Numbered from the stretch's first letter, positions 9,625-18,565 are shown. The stretch is DNA of 64,000 bases from Vibrio furnissii CIP 102972 (GCF_000176175.1 NZ_ACZP01000014.1:744001-808000); one strand, 5' to 3'. A program made the numbers and translations. The notes: generated by a model not told the origin, from the sequence alone.

Positions 9625-10812
9625 TTACGACTGACAAGCGTGCACCTTCGGCTTGCGCCAGGTCAGCCCGACAATCAGCACACTCATGATGGCCACCCCA
9701 AACACCCAACTATGGCTCTGATTGGTGCCCCCGGCCAACATGGCTGCTACGCCCGCCATCGATTGTTGCAAGAAACCGCACAGGGCAATGCTGCGTGCGC
9801 CACTGTGCGCAGCATGGCTTGCGGCCAGCGACATGCTGTTGGGAAAAATCACCGCTTGACCCCAAATGATCACCAAGTACAGCGCGAGATAACCGCCCGT
9901 CAGGATGTGGGGTGGCAGCGTATCGCTCAGCAGCCACAGGCCCAACATCAACAGGGCACTCATTGCTATGCAATAGGCGCCGCGCCGCAACATCGGCTGG
10001 CTGCCGATTTGAGTCACGTGGCGCTTCACGTGCAGTGACCCCAGCAGGTAAACCAAGCCTATCGCCAAACCAAATACACCAAACCACTGGTTCGAAAGGT
10101 GCAGCGTTTCGGCAAAGACAAACGGGCTGGCTTGCTGCAACGTGACGATCGTAGCAAAGCCCAAGCCGCCTTGAACACAAGGCACGAGAAATCCCTTGTC
10201 TTGAAGAATGGTCAGGTAGTGGGTGCTGGCGTCAGGTGTGTGCTGGGGTTGCGCTGGCCCTTTGAGTGGGAAACGAGAGGTGGTCAGTAGCGCCAGCAGG
10301 GCAATCAACGCCAGCAGCAGAAAGCCGACGCGCCAGTCACTGTAGCGCGTGAGCATCGCCCCCACAAACTGCCCTAGGCCCAAGGCGGCGATAAAGGCCA
10401 TCGACAACAACGAGAGTTTTTGCGCCAACACGTCACCGCTCCAGTAATCCCGAATCATGATTCGAGCAATGATTGCGGCTCCGCCAGCGGCTGCGCCTTG
10501 TATCACGCGTGCCAGCAATAACTGGGTCAGCGATTGAGCCATGTAGAGACTCAAGCAAGCACCCATAAACAGCAGCAACGCCAACGAGAGCGCGGGCTTG
10601 CGGCCGTATTTTTCGGCGGCATGGCCCCAGTAAATGACAGGAAGCGCCGCGCCGAACACAAACAATGAAATCGAGAGTTCAGCGCCGTAGCGGCTGATGT
10701 TGAGCTCGTTCGCCACCAAAGGTAGCGCGGGTAAGTACAAGGTGGTGGACATTTGCGCCATCAACACCAGTGAGCATGAGAGCAGCAGCAAACGAGTGCT
10801 AAGGGTTTTCAT
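9625..10812 (-). CDS. MFS drug-resistance transporter, Bcr/CflA-like
   Basis: A 395-residue protein with about twelve hydrophobic helices and the MFS loop 2-3 signature WGHAAEKYGRKPAL. It begins with a membrane helix rich in Leu and Ser. It resembles Bcr/CflA-type proton-driven exporters of small toxic compounds or peptides. The start at 10812 is chosen because AGGAGG-like sequence (GGAGGTG) lies six bases upstream; a longer frame reaches 10872 but has no ribosome site. It is divergent from a LysR regulator with a 281-base gap, which suggests that the regulator controls the pump. The exported compound is unknown. Confidence 0.85.
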   Translation of the reverse strand: MKTLSTRLLLLSCSLVLMAQMSTTLYLPALPLVANELNISRYGAELSISLFVFGAALPVIYWGHAAEKYGRKPALSLALLLFMGACLSLYMAQSLTQLLLARVIQGAAAGGAAIIARIMIRDYWSGDVLAQKLSLLSMAFIAALGLGQFVGAMLTRYSDWRVGFLLLALIALLALLTTSRFPLKGPAQPQHTPDASTHYLTILQDKGFLVPCVQGGLGFATIVTLQQASPFVFAETLHLSNQWFGVFGLAIGLVYLLGSLHVKRHVTQIGSQPMLRRGAYCIAMSALLMLGLWLLSDTLPPHILTGGYLALYLVIIWGQAVIFPNSMSLAASHAAHSGARSIALCGFLQQSMAGVAAMLAGGTNQSHSWVFGVAIMSVLIVGLTWRKPKVHACQS

Positions 10813-11093
10813 TGTTTCACCTCCGATGGCGTTAAAGTGCGATTCCTGTTTGATGCGATAGGAAAATAACAATCAACGCGATTGAAAATAGTCCCTAAGA
10901 TCGGGGCGACGTGATTTCTGAATGGTTTGCGATACAAAACGAATCCTTATGATGAGATGACTCATGATGGAGAGGCGAATTTGTCGTTCCCCCGTGACAA
11001 TCAGCTGTGCGGCTTATCTTGGTTTCATATCTTTATGAATCAGTGTTAATCTGGCAAACGATCATTCCTTACCTCTGATTAAGGCTGAGTTAA

Positions 11094-12062
11094 TTGAAAC
11101 GTCGACACCTGCCCCTGCAAGGATTGCTTTATTTCTATAAGTCTGCCGAATTGGGCAGTTTTAAATTGGCGGCTCAGGATTTATGTGTGTCTCCTGCGGC
11201 GGTGAGCCAGCAAATCCGCCAACTGGAAGCCACGCTCGACACGTCACTGTTTACGCGCAATCATCGCACTATCTGCCTGACGCCCAGCGGCGAAAACCTC
11301 TATCAAGAGGTCAAACTCGGCTTTCACCATTTGCAGGCGGGCGTGGATGCATTGACTGCGGATGAGCGCCCCAACCAGCTCTCCATCTCTGCGCCCAGCT
11401 CGTTCGCTCATCACTGGTTGATCCCTCGATTGCAGGCGTTTCGCGCTCAGTTTCCCGACATCAGCATACTGATCGAGCCCACCAATCGCCTCACTTCGCC
11501 CGACGACACCCGCGTGGATGTGTGCGTGAGATTCGGTTCAGGGCAGTATGCTGGTATGCATAGTGAATGGTTGATGGATGATGCGATTTATCCCGTCTGT
11601 CATCCTCATTATCAGCAGGAATTCGGCATTGAGACGCTGGCGGATTTGCAGAAAGCTGCGCTGATTGAAGATATTCATACCGACATGCGGTGGGAAACGT
11701 GGCTGAATGAGCATCACCAACCGGTGAAGCAGCCGACGCTCTTATTTGATGGTTCTCAGTTTGTGGTGGAAAGCGCCTTAGCGATGCAAGGGGTCGGCTT
11801 AATTAAACACAGTTTGGCGCAGCGATATATTCAAAACGGCACGCTGGTGCGAATTGATGTGCAGCAATCTCAGCCTCAAGCCGCTTATTTTATTTGTTTA
11901 CCGGAAAAGAATTTACAGCGACCCAAAGTGCGCTGTTTTATTCAGTGGTTGAAGCAAGAAATTGCGGGCGATGCCATGCCATCAGCACGTGTCGCGCACC
12001 TTGACCAAGTCACCGCACTTGACTCTATGCCCGAACGGCATAAAATTAGCGTCGATTTATAA
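11094..12062 (+). CDS. LysR-family regulator, GcvA-like
   Basis: A 322-residue protein with an N-terminal winged helix-turn-helix (residues ~10-65, KLAAQDLCVSPAAVSQQIRQ) and a periplasmic-binding-protein-like effector domain. The helix-turn-helix pattern and the early FYKSAELGSFKLAAQ segment place it in the GcvA-like branch. The start appears to be TTG at 11094 with AAGGCTGAG upstream. Divergent from an MFS pump and probably its activator or repressor. The C-terminal ~25 residues extend past the usual family end. The effector is not known. Confidence 0.87.
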   Translation: MKRRHLPLQGLLYFYKSAELGSFKLAAQDLCVSPAAVSQQIRQLEATLDTSLFTRNHRTICLTPSGENLYQEVKLGFHHLQAGVDALTADERPNQLSISAPSSFAHHWLIPRLQAFRAQFPDISILIEPTNRLTSPDDTRVDVCVRFGSGQYAGMHSEWLMDDAIYPVCHPHYQQEFGIETLADLQKAALIEDIHTDMRWETWLNEHHQPVKQPTLLFDGSQFVVESALAMQGVGLIKHSLAQRYIQNGTLVRIDVQQSQPQAAYFICLPEKNLQRPKVRCFIQWLKQEIAGDAMPSARVAHLDQVTALDSMPERHKISVDL

Positions 12063-12210
12063 ACAGCAAGTTGAAGAAAACGACCATGCAACCGCTTTAC
12101 GCCTCGGATCAGCGAGTGACCCGAGTCAGCTCTGACAATTGTTTGCGATGAAACATTGGACAGAGCCAACGAAATAAACATTTCGACAAATTCATCGCTA
12201 TGGTTTTGAC

Positions 12211-12353
12211 TGATCTCTTTACGGAGAGATCACGTCATATCGATAGCGAGCGAAACAAGGGCTACGGATGAGGTTTCACCGTGGCCCTTGTTGTTTCTGC
12301 CGTTTGTCGGCAGCACGAGCGAACGGGGCCAGCCAGCCCGGTTCGCTTTTTTT
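12211..12353 (+). ncRNA. Chain of four hairpins ending in a terminator: candidate small RNA or long leader
   Basis: In the gene-free stretch between the LysR and methyltransferase genes four hairpins follow one another: arms TGATCTCT/AGAGATCA (12211-12232), GAAACAAGGGCTACGG with CCGTGGCCCTTGTTGTTTC (12251-12297), CTGCCG/CGGCAG (12297-12313), and AGCGAAC(C)GGG with CCCGGTTCGCT plus seven Ts (12318-12353). The last is a full terminator on the plus strand that is not at the end of a protein gene (LysR stops 256 bases upstream). This fits a small RNA; the first two loops contain ACGGA. The upstream promoter is not obvious. Confidence 0.45.
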
Positions 12354-12403
12354 ATGCCTCGCATTTGAGGTCACTGATTTTTATAGATTGAGGAATGAAG
12401 ACC

Positions 12404-13135
12404 ATGTCTCAGAATATTTATGATAACGCTGCGTTTTTTGATGGTTATGCGCAGTTACCGCGCTCGCAGTATGGACTCGACGGCGCGCCAGAATGGGCAT
12501 CGATTGAAGCGATGCTGCCGGATCTCACCGGAAAAAGCGTGGTGGATTTGGGTTGTGGCTACGGCTGGTTTTGCCGTGCGGCGACCGACAAAGGCGCAGC
12601 CAAAGTGCTGGGAATCGACTTGTCGCAAAAGATGCTGGATAAAGCGCACGCTATGACTTCGGATGCGCGCATTACTTATCAGCGTGGCGATCTGGAACAC
12701 CTCGCGTTGGGTGATGCGCAGTTCGATCTCGTTTACAGCTCGCTGGCGCTGCACTATCTGCCCGATCTCAACCCCATATTCGCCACTGTATTTCAGGCGC
12801 TGAAACCCGGCGGTCAGTTGGTGTTTTCCATGGAGCACCCGATTTTCACCTGCGCGCCGCGTCAGGGGTGGCTCACCGATGCCGATGGCCAACGTTCGTG
12901 GGCTGTGAATCGCTATCAGGATGAAGGCCAGCGCGTGTCAAACTGGCTGGCTGAGGGCGTCATCAAATACCACCGTACACTGGGTTCGATTCTCAATGCG
13001 CTGATCGCAGCAGGCTTTGTGCTCGAACACATCGATGAGTGGGGACCAAGCGCCGAACAAATTGCCGCGATGCCTGCACTGGCGGAAGAGGCGGAACGTC
13101 CGATGCTGGTGCTGGTGTCGGCGCGCAAAGCGTAA
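12404..13135 (+). CDS. Class I SAM-dependent methyltransferase
   Basis: A 243-residue Rossmann-fold methyltransferase with motif I VVDLGCGYGWF (residues ~47-57), the acidic ribose-binding LGIDLSQKMLDKA and a post-motif LVYSSLALHYLPDL typical of the Methyltransf_11/UbiE-like group. It transfers a methyl group from S-adenosylmethionine to a small molecule that cannot be identified. The ATG at 12404 gives spacing to GAGGAA that fits better than the ATG at 12395. It is a monocistronic unit following the hairpin chain, and its end faces the terminator of the convergent MarR-GNAT gene. Confidence 0.88.
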   Translation: MSQNIYDNAAFFDGYAQLPRSQYGLDGAPEWASIEAMLPDLTGKSVVDLGCGYGWFCRAATDKGAAKVLGIDLSQKMLDKAHAMTSDARITYQRGDLEHLALGDAQFDLVYSSLALHYLPDLNPIFATVFQALKPGGQLVFSMEHPIFTCAPRQGWLTDADGQRSWAVNRYQDEGQRVSNWLAEGVIKYHRTLGSILNALIAAGFVLEHIDEWGPSAEQIAAMPALAEEAERPMLVLVSARKA

Positions 13136-13137
13136 CT

Positions 13138-13166
13138 AAAAAGGCACACCGCTAGGCGGTGTGCCT
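13138..13166 (-). terminator. Terminator between methyltransferase and MarR-GNAT genes
   Basis: Eleven-base arms AGGCACACCGC and GCGGTGTGCCT around TAG. The T-run (TTTTT) is on the minus strand, so it mainly serves the MarR-GNAT gene but could stop both. Confidence 0.85.
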
Positions 13167-13228
13167 GGAGAGATCCGCTGTACTGACTTCATGTTGTAGA
13201 GGCAGAGCTTGCATCTGCCTCTCATCGG

Positions 13229-14110
13229 CTATTGCGTGGCACGAAAACGCGTGGCGGTGAGACGCATCGGCGTGACGGGCATGCCGTAGAAATCAAATGC
13301 GTCACCCAGCACCTCACCGCCGAGTTGGCGCACGATGTTGACCGTGGTATCGCGCGCTTCAATCAAGATTTCCGGCGCCGTTGCGAGCAGCTCCGTCAGC
13401 GAGGTCAACGCCAGTGATTTTCCAATCCCCAAACCGCGAAACTGATGGTTCACGGCAAAGCGGCCCCAGTGCCAAGCGTCCCCTTCGCGCCAGGCGGCGA
13501 CGGCGCCCAAAATGTACTCGCCCGAGCGAGCGACCCACCATTTCACATCGCTGTCCTTTGCAAATGGAATCAAGGCTGGCGGAATATTCTGCTCCTGCGC
13601 AAACACATCCATCACCAGCTGCTCGACTTCGGCACGATAAACCGGATTCAACGCCTCCACTTGTACGCGGGCTTGCTGATGGCGGGTGTTGTGGTGAAAG
13701 GCGCTCAGGCGCAGCGTACGCAGGCCATGGAGCACCGCCGTTTGTGCATCTTCAGCCAGCGAATCTATCACATCACCCAATGCGTGATTGGCGGCGTGAT
13801 TGGCGCGCTGCAGGGTTTCGCTGCCCGCTGGTGTGAGTTGGTAGTATTTCTGGCGTTTGTCGTGTGGGTGCGGTATCGGCTGCACATCGCCATTTTCGAC
13901 CAGTTTGTTGATGGTGCGACTGAGCGACGCTTTGTCGGCGTTGAGTTGAATACACAGTTCGGAAAACGGCGTTGCGCCGTTGTTGCTGAGGTAGGTCAGC
14001 AGGTGTGCCTGACTGAGCGACAGCCCCGAATTCCAGCAGTTTTTGTCCAATAATCCCAGTTCCCGCACTAGATAACGCAGTTCGCTGCGAATCTGTTCCA
14101 CTGATGCCAT
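13229..14110 (-). CDS. Fused MarR regulator and GNAT acetyltransferase
   Basis: About 293 residues in two parts. The first ~145 form a MarR winged helix (NNGATPFSELCIQLNADKASLSRTI type reading head, wing HPHDKRQKYY). The rest is a GNAT domain with the acetyl-CoA loop FRGLGIGKSLALTSL near the end. The enzyme half may modify the molecule that the regulator half senses, or acetylate a protein. The start at 14110 is taken because the longer frame to 14191 runs through two palindromic operators. Divergent from a MerR gene. Such fusions are known in proteobacteria, but the ligand is unknown. Confidence 0.85.
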   Translation of the reverse strand: MASVEQIRSELRYLVRELGLLDKNCWNSGLSLSQAHLLTYLSNNGATPFSELCIQLNADKASLSRTINKLVENGDVQPIPHPHDKRQKYYQLTPAGSETLQRANHAANHALGDVIDSLAEDAQTAVLHGLRTLRLSAFHHNTRHQQARVQVEALNPVYRAEVEQLVMDVFAQEQNIPPALIPFAKDSDVKWWVARSGEYILGAVAAWREGDAWHWGRFAVNHQFRGLGIGKSLALTSLTELLATAPEILIEARDTTVNIVRQLGGEVLGDAFDFYGMPVTPMRLTATRFRATQ

Positions 14111-14128
14111 AGGCCGTGCCCTTTTTAT

Positions 14129-14143
14129 GTTGATCGTATCAAC
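14129..14143. promoter_or_regulatory. Operator 1 of the MarR-GNAT/MerR divergent region
   Basis: Perfect inverted repeat GTTGAT-CGT-ATCAAC just upstream of the MarR-GNAT start. A second copy lies 46 bases away, so it is very likely the MarR binding site and used for self-repression. Confidence 0.7.
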
Positions 14144-14174
14144 GAGATGATTTTGGGCAGCGTAACGAAACTTT

Positions 14175-14189
14175 GTTGATAGTGTCAAC
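14175..14189. promoter_or_regulatory. Operator 2 of the MarR-GNAT/MerR divergent region
   Basis: GTTGAT-AGT-GTCAAC, one mismatch from perfect symmetry and extended by TT/AA on both sides. Same spacing and arms as operator 1. Confidence 0.7.
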
Positions 14190-14289
14190 AATTTGCTTGA
14201 GTAAACCGACCATGTTGGCTTTCAACAGCATTGACCTTCAAGTTCACTTAAACTTTATAATGACTCATCGTCACCACAGGATGAAGACC

Positions 14290-14706
14290 ATGAAGATTGG
14301 AGAGCTGGCTAAACGCACGGGCTTGGCCCCGTCGGCCATTCGATTTTATGAAAGTGCTGGATTGTTAAAAATGGTCCAGCGTCGTGCCAATGGGTATCGC
14401 AGCTATCCCGAAGAGGCAGTGCTGGCGCTGGAGCTGATCATGCTCGGTCAACAGGCGGGGTTCAGTCTGGAGGAAATCGGCGCGCTGTTGCCGTCGGATC
14501 TCACCCAGTGGCAGGGGGAGGTGCTGGTAGCACGGCTGCGCAGCAAAATAGCCGATATTGAGCAACTGCAGGCCAAACTTGCTGAAACCAAAGCGCATCT
14601 GCTGCGGATTGTCGAAGATATTGAATCGCGACCGGATGACGTGGATTGCGCGACCAATGCGCAGCGTGTGCTGTCGCGTTTGAAACAGGGGGAGGAGAGC
14701 GCTTAA
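14290..14706 (+). CDS. MerR-family transcriptional regulator
   Basis: A 138-residue regulator beginning MKIGELAKRTGLAPSAIRFY, the classic MerR helix-turn-helix with the RFYE wing, followed by a coiled-coil dimer helix (residues ~80-115). It has one cysteine (in DDVDCATNAQ) near the C-terminus, so it lacks the metal-binding cysteine set of MerR/CueR/ZntR and is closer to the general MerR or SoxR-like small-molecule group without the [2Fe-2S] motif. The ATG at 14290 has AGGATGAAG upstream; an ATG at 14281 is too near this site. Divergent from MarR-GNAT and separated by its operators, so both genes may share control. Confidence 0.88.
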   Translation: MKIGELAKRTGLAPSAIRFYESAGLLKMVQRRANGYRSYPEEAVLALELIMLGQQAGFSLEEIGALLPSDLTQWQGEVLVARLRSKIADIEQLQAKLAETKAHLLRIVEDIESRPDDVDCATNAQRVLSRLKQGEESA

Positions 14707-14724
14707 GCGTGTTTCGTTGCGGTA

Positions 14725-14751
14725 CAAAAAAGCCAACCCGAATGGTTGGCT
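14725..14751 (-). terminator. Terminator of the RRM gene
   Basis: Arms AGCCAACC and GGTTGGCT with T-run on the minus strand. It lies between the MerR and RRM gene ends. Confidence 0.85.
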
Positions 14752-14772
14752 CTCTCTCGGCAGAATGCGAAA

Positions 14773-15012
14773 TTACTGCTGCGCCGCTTTCACGCGGATT
14801 TTGCTTTTTGCAACGCTTGTCATGTTCAGCGCATTGAGGGCTGTTTTGGCTTCTGCGTCGTCTGGCATTTCAACAAAGGCAAAACCTTTGGACTGGCCAG
14901 TTTCCTGGTCAAGAACCAGCGTGCACTCTTTGACGGTGCCGAAATCAGAAAACAGCTTGCGGATGTCCTGTTCAGTGGTTGAACGAGCGAGGTTGCGAAC
15001 TAAAAGTTTCAT
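14773..15012 (-). CDS. Small RRM RNA-binding protein
   Basis: A 79-residue protein that is a single RNA recognition motif: RNP2 is LLVRNL (residues 3-8) and RNP1 is KGFAFVEM (residues ~42-49), with the expected beta-alpha-beta spacing. Bacterial RRM proteins of this size bind single-stranded RNA and are often induced by cold. There is no glycine-rich tail. AAGGTTCATT-type sequence precedes the start and a clean terminator follows, so it is monocistronic. The target RNA is unknown. Confidence 0.92.
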   Translation of the reverse strand: MKLLVRNLARSTTEQDIRKLFSDFGTVKECTLVLDQETGQSKGFAFVEMPDDAEAKTALNALNMTSVAKSKIRVKAAQQ

Positions 15013-15121
15013 AATGAACCTTAATCTAAAGAAACGCCGCTATTGTCGCAGTAAATCTGGCGATGACCAAGCGATTGTTTCGCTCGCTTGGTCAATTGTT
15101 CAGTGAATCAGCATGCGTCGT

Positions 15122-16363
15122 TTACGCGTCCAGCACTGCATCTAATGTGTCGATGAGATGCTGCACCTCGTCTGGGCTGGTGTTGTGCACCATCGAAAAA
15201 CGCAGCACGCCTAATGCCGGGTCGATGTCCATGCCTTGCAGCAGGCGATAGGAGTAAAAGTGGCCCGCGCCGCACAAAATGCCCGCCTTGCCGAGTGTTT
15301 CTGCCAGTTCCAGTGGCACATGGCCGTCGACCGTGATCGATACCGTGGGCGCGCGGTTGTCCAGCGTGTCCGGGCCGACGATGCGAATGGCCGGATGCGC
15401 TTGCAAATAGGTCATCAACGGCGCTAGCAGGGCCAGTTCGGCCTCATGCAGCAGCGTGCGCACCGCTTGCGCTTTGTCGGCGTCACTGGCGTGGTCGGCA
15501 TTGGGGAAATGATGCTGATACAGCGCCGAAAAATAATCGCCCACCCCTTTTGTGGCGGCCACTTGCGCGTGATCTGGACCGGCTGGATAAAGCACTTTTT
15601 CGCGCACACTGGCGTTAAAAAAGTGGCCTTGATTGCTGAGCTTTTCCGCCATCTCGGGTTGAATCACCATCACGCCCAAATGCGGGCCGTAAACTTTATA
15701 CAACGAAAACAGATAGATATCGGTGCCCAGTGCGGGGACATCTGGCAGGCCATGACCGGCGAACGAGACACCGTCAACCACCGTGCGCACGCCGTGCTGA
15801 TGTGCCAGCGCGCAAATCTCGGCCACCGGATTCACGTAACCTAATAGGTTTGAGCAGTGCGGAAAGGTCAGCAGTTTGGTGTTGGCGTTCAAGAGCGGTG
15901 TCAGAGCATCTAACTCCAGCATGCCTGTGGCACGGTTGACGGCCCATTCACGCACCACGATGCCGCGCTCGGCTAAGCGTCGCCACGCGCCGCTGTTGGC
16001 TTCGTGATCCTGATTGGTGACGATGATTTCATCGCCCGGTTGTAGCCAACCCATCACGGCGTTGGCCAGCACATAAGTGTTTTGTGAGGTGGATGGGCCA
16101 AAATAAATCTCGCTGGCGGAAACGCCCAGCCAAGGCGCAAGCGCCTGATAACTTTCATCCATCCATTGACCCGCTTTGCCCGACACCGCATTGGGGTAAT
16201 AGGGCTGTACTTTCAGTTGATGAAAGTAGGTATCGAAGCGATCCAACACCTGGCGGCACAGGTACGAGCCGCCAGCATTTTCAAAAAAAGCCTGATCTTG
16301 AAGGGAAGGTTGCTCAAACGCAGGAAATTGTTGGCGAATAAAATCGAGGTCGAGTGTGCGCAT
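15122..16363 (-). CDS. Class V aminotransferase / cysteine-desulfurase-like PLP enzyme
   Basis: A 413-residue fold-type I PLP enzyme. The N-terminal FFENAGGSYL, the FGPSTSQNTYVLA segment and the Schiff-base lysine in FSLYKVYGPHLG are characteristic of the class V family. It resembles the SufS/Csd-like and isopenicillin-epimerase-like branch but lacks an obvious cysteine-desulfurase loop (RxGxHCA); the corresponding part reads ILCGAGHFYSYR. It might be a cysteine desulfurase-like lyase or an amino-acid racemase/lyase. Divergent from an Lrp-type regulator, which suggests an amino acid substrate. Ribosome site GGAG six bases before the ATG. Confidence 0.85.
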   Translation of the reverse strand: MRTLDLDFIRQQFPAFEQPSLQDQAFFENAGGSYLCRQVLDRFDTYFHQLKVQPYYPNAVSGKAGQWMDESYQALAPWLGVSASEIYFGPSTSQNTYVLANAVMGWLQPGDEIIVTNQDHEANSGAWRRLAERGIVVREWAVNRATGMLELDALTPLLNANTKLLTFPHCSNLLGYVNPVAEICALAHQHGVRTVVDGVSFAGHGLPDVPALGTDIYLFSLYKVYGPHLGVMVIQPEMAEKLSNQGHFFNASVREKVLYPAGPDHAQVAATKGVGDYFSALYQHHFPNADHASDADKAQAVRTLLHEAELALLAPLMTYLQAHPAIRIVGPDTLDNRAPTVSITVDGHVPLELAETLGKAGILCGAGHFYSYRLLQGMDIDPALGVLRFSMVHNTSPDEVQHLIDTLDAVLDA

Positions 16364-16500
16364 GGTGGCTCCATTCCTTGGTAAACATGATGATGTCTAT
16401 CATACGAACAATGCCATGCGTTCTTCTTGGCAATCTGCACTTGAAAAGGGCGGGTTAATGCGATAAACCAAGCATAAATAATGATATTAAGGACGATATC

Positions 16501-16971
16501 GTGCATTCCATTGCTTTAGACCGCCTCGATGTGCGCATTCTCGAAATGCTGCTCCAAGACAGCCGCATTCCCCGTTTAGAACTGGCTGACGCCGTGAATC
16601 TCTCCTCATCACAATGTTTTCGGCGCCTGAAACGGCTGGAACAGTCGGGAATTATTGAGCGTTATTCGGTGGTGCTCAACCCAGCCAAAGCGGGGTTTGA
16701 TGTCAACGCGCTGGTGATGGTGCAATACAGCAAGTCGGAGCCGGATGCGCGCCAGAAGCTGCTGGCGTTGATTGAGCAAACGCCGATTATCCACGAATGT
16801 TATTCGATCACTGGCGAGCACGATTTTGCGCTCAAAGTGCGTTGCGCCAGCATGACGGCATTCAATCAACTGATTAACGAAACCTTTCAGACGCGCTGCA
16901 TTTCCGGTATGCACTCGTACATGCTGCTCGATTGCTTTAAGAACACGCCAGCGCTGCCGTCGGCGCAGTGA
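16501..16971 (+). CDS. Lrp/AsnC-family regulator, divergent from the PLP enzyme
   Basis: A 156-residue protein with an N-terminal winged helix-turn-helix (LADAVNLSSSQCFRRLKRLE at ~28-47) and RAM domain (SITGEHDFALKV, ~100-111). The start is GTG at 16501 with AAGGA eight bases upstream. It lies back-to-back with the class V PLP enzyme, 137 bases apart, and probably controls it in response to an amino acid. It is a paralogue of the regulator at 3723 but paired with a different enzyme. Confidence 0.9.
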   Translation: MHSIALDRLDVRILEMLLQDSRIPRLELADAVNLSSSQCFRRLKRLEQSGIIERYSVVLNPAKAGFDVNALVMVQYSKSEPDARQKLLALIEQTPIIHECYSITGEHDFALKVRCASMTAFNQLINETFQTRCISGMHSYMLLDCFKNTPALPSAQ

Positions 16972-17024
16972 GCGCAATAGAGCGTAAGACGACAGAGAGA
17001 ATGAAGAAGCGTGCTCAGGTACTG

Positions 17025-17054
17025 AAAAAAGAAACCCCCTTGCGAACAAGGGGG
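17025..17054 (-). terminator. Terminator of the threonate/erythronate operon
   Basis: Arms CCCCCTTG and CAAGGGGG around CGAA; on the minus strand they are followed by TTTCTTTTTTC. Confidence 0.85.
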
Positions 17055-17062
17055 AGAGCACG

Positions 17063-18565
17063 TTATTGATTGGCTTGCGCGACCACGTGGTTAGCGGCGC
17101 GACTTTGCGACTTTACAAAGTAGAGGCAACCGGCCAGTACGACGAGTGGTAGCAGTGGATCATAAATCGAGCCTGCGGTGCCAAAAATCAGGTTGAGTGT
17201 CATGATCAGCGTGCCGCCGATCGCCCATGCGATGGTGGTCGGAATGGTCCAAATCACCAATTGTTTACGCACTTCGGTGACACCCATCAAGCGGTTCACA
17301 ATGTGGAACAGGCTGTCGTTGAAGTAACCGGCGAACAGGCTACCCATGGTCGCTGCAGATGCAGCAAACAGCATGTTCACTTCTTGAATTTCTGCCAACA
17401 CGGGCGCGGAAATCGAGGCCGCGGTAATCATAGACACCGTGCCGCTGCCTTGAATGACGCGCACCAATGTTGCGATGATGAATGGAATCATGATCGGTGA
17501 GATCGACAGCGATGCAATTTGGTTAGCGATCTCCGCGCCTGCGCCGGATTCACGTAGCACGTTGCCAAGCGCACCGCCTGCACCAGTCACCAGCAGAATG
17601 ATCCCGGAGGTTGAAATGCCTTCTTCAAGTTTTGCGGTGGTCTTCTCTTTGTCCAAATATGGCGTCAGGGTGTAGACCGCCAGCAGCGTGCTGATCGACA
17701 GCGCGATGACAGGGTGGCCCAAGAACTGAATGGCTTGACCGAGGAAGCTCGCGCTCAGCCCAGTTAATCCCAGTTGTTTTTCTGCCAGTTGCGTTAACGA
17801 ATTAGCCAAAATCAGCAAGATCGGCACCGCAATCGGCATGATGGATTTGGTTAGCGATGGCAGTGCTTTAGACGACTTCGACGCCATGTAGTCGGCATGC
17901 ACTTGTTTCAGATCGTCGGGTGCGTGGTTCAGCTGCATCGGCGCTGTGTATTCCGGAAAATGCTTTTCTAGCCAGCGCGCATACATCACGATGCCACAAA
18001 CCGACGGTAGTGCGATGATCAAACCGAAGCCCAACATCGAAGCGATATCCACCCCAAAGATGCTGGCGACGCCGAGCGGGCCAGGTGTCGGCGGAATGCA
18101 GTGGTGTGCCACCACTAAACCACCAGCCAACGCGACTGTGAGGGTTAAAATGGAGCGCTGTGAAGTCTTCGCCAACGATTTGGCAATCGGGTATAAAATG
18201 ATCAGCGCGCTGTCGACAAACACCGGAATGCTGACGATGTATCCGGTGATCGCCAACGCCAGTTCTTCTTTGCGTTTGCCAAGCCATTTAATGAAATGAT
18301 AGGCAATGGATTCACCGGCGCCGGACGTTTCGAGAATCGCGCCCATCATCACGCCAAGGCCAATCACAATCCCGATGCCGCCCAAGGTGCCGCCAAAGCC
18401 TTTACTGATGGCCGCCATGGTGTCATTCACGCTCAATCCGCCGATTAAGCCAGCGATGCAGGCCGCTGCCAGCATGGCGATAAGAACGTGCACGCGTGTG
18501 CGAAGCACCAGAAAAATCAACACGAAGACGGCAATGATGAGGCCGATAACAGAGGTCGATAACAT
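17063..18565 (-). CDS. GntP-family acid-sugar permease
   Basis: A 500-residue membrane protein with 12-14 hydrophobic helices and the GntP features HHCIPPTPGPLGVA and GSGTVSMITAAS. GntP carriers bring gluconate and related sugar acids in with protons. As last gene of an operon that breaks down L-threonate and D-erythronate, its likely cargo is one or both of these four-carbon acids rather than gluconate. Its ATG directly follows the denD stop (TAAATG), so the genes are translationally coupled. A strong terminator follows. Confidence 0.92.
   Translation of the reverse strand: MLSTSVIGLIIAVFVLIFLVLRTRVHVLIAMLAAACIAGLIGGLSVNDTMAAISKGFGGTLGGIGIVIGLGVMMGAILETSGAGESIAYHFIKWLGKRKEELALAITGYIVSIPVFVDSALIILYPIAKSLAKTSQRSILTLTVALAGGLVVAHHCIPPTPGPLGVASIFGVDIASMLGFGLIIALPSVCGIVMYARWLEKHFPEYTAPMQLNHAPDDLKQVHADYMASKSSKALPSLTKSIMPIAVPILLILANSLTQLAEKQLGLTGLSASFLGQAIQFLGHPVIALSISTLLAVYTLTPYLDKEKTTAKLEEGISTSGIILLVTGAGGALGNVLRESGAGAEIANQIASLSISPIMIPFIIATLVRVIQGSGTVSMITAASISAPVLAEIQEVNMLFAASAATMGSLFAGYFNDSLFHIVNRLMGVTEVRKQLVIWTIPTTIAWAIGGTLIMTLNLIFGTAGSIYDPLLPLVVLAGCLYFVKSQSRAANHVVAQANQ

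Noticed and set aside
9532..10038. 168-residue plus-strand ORF opposite the MFS gene
   Set aside because: Shadow of the MFS coding strand, rich in His and Gln as expected for an antisense reading.
12211..12297. Guanidine-II (mini-ykkC) riboswitch, since two hairpins show ACGG
   Set aside because: The ACGR is not a C-G-closed tetraloop, and the downstream gene is a methyltransferase rather than a guanidine exporter.
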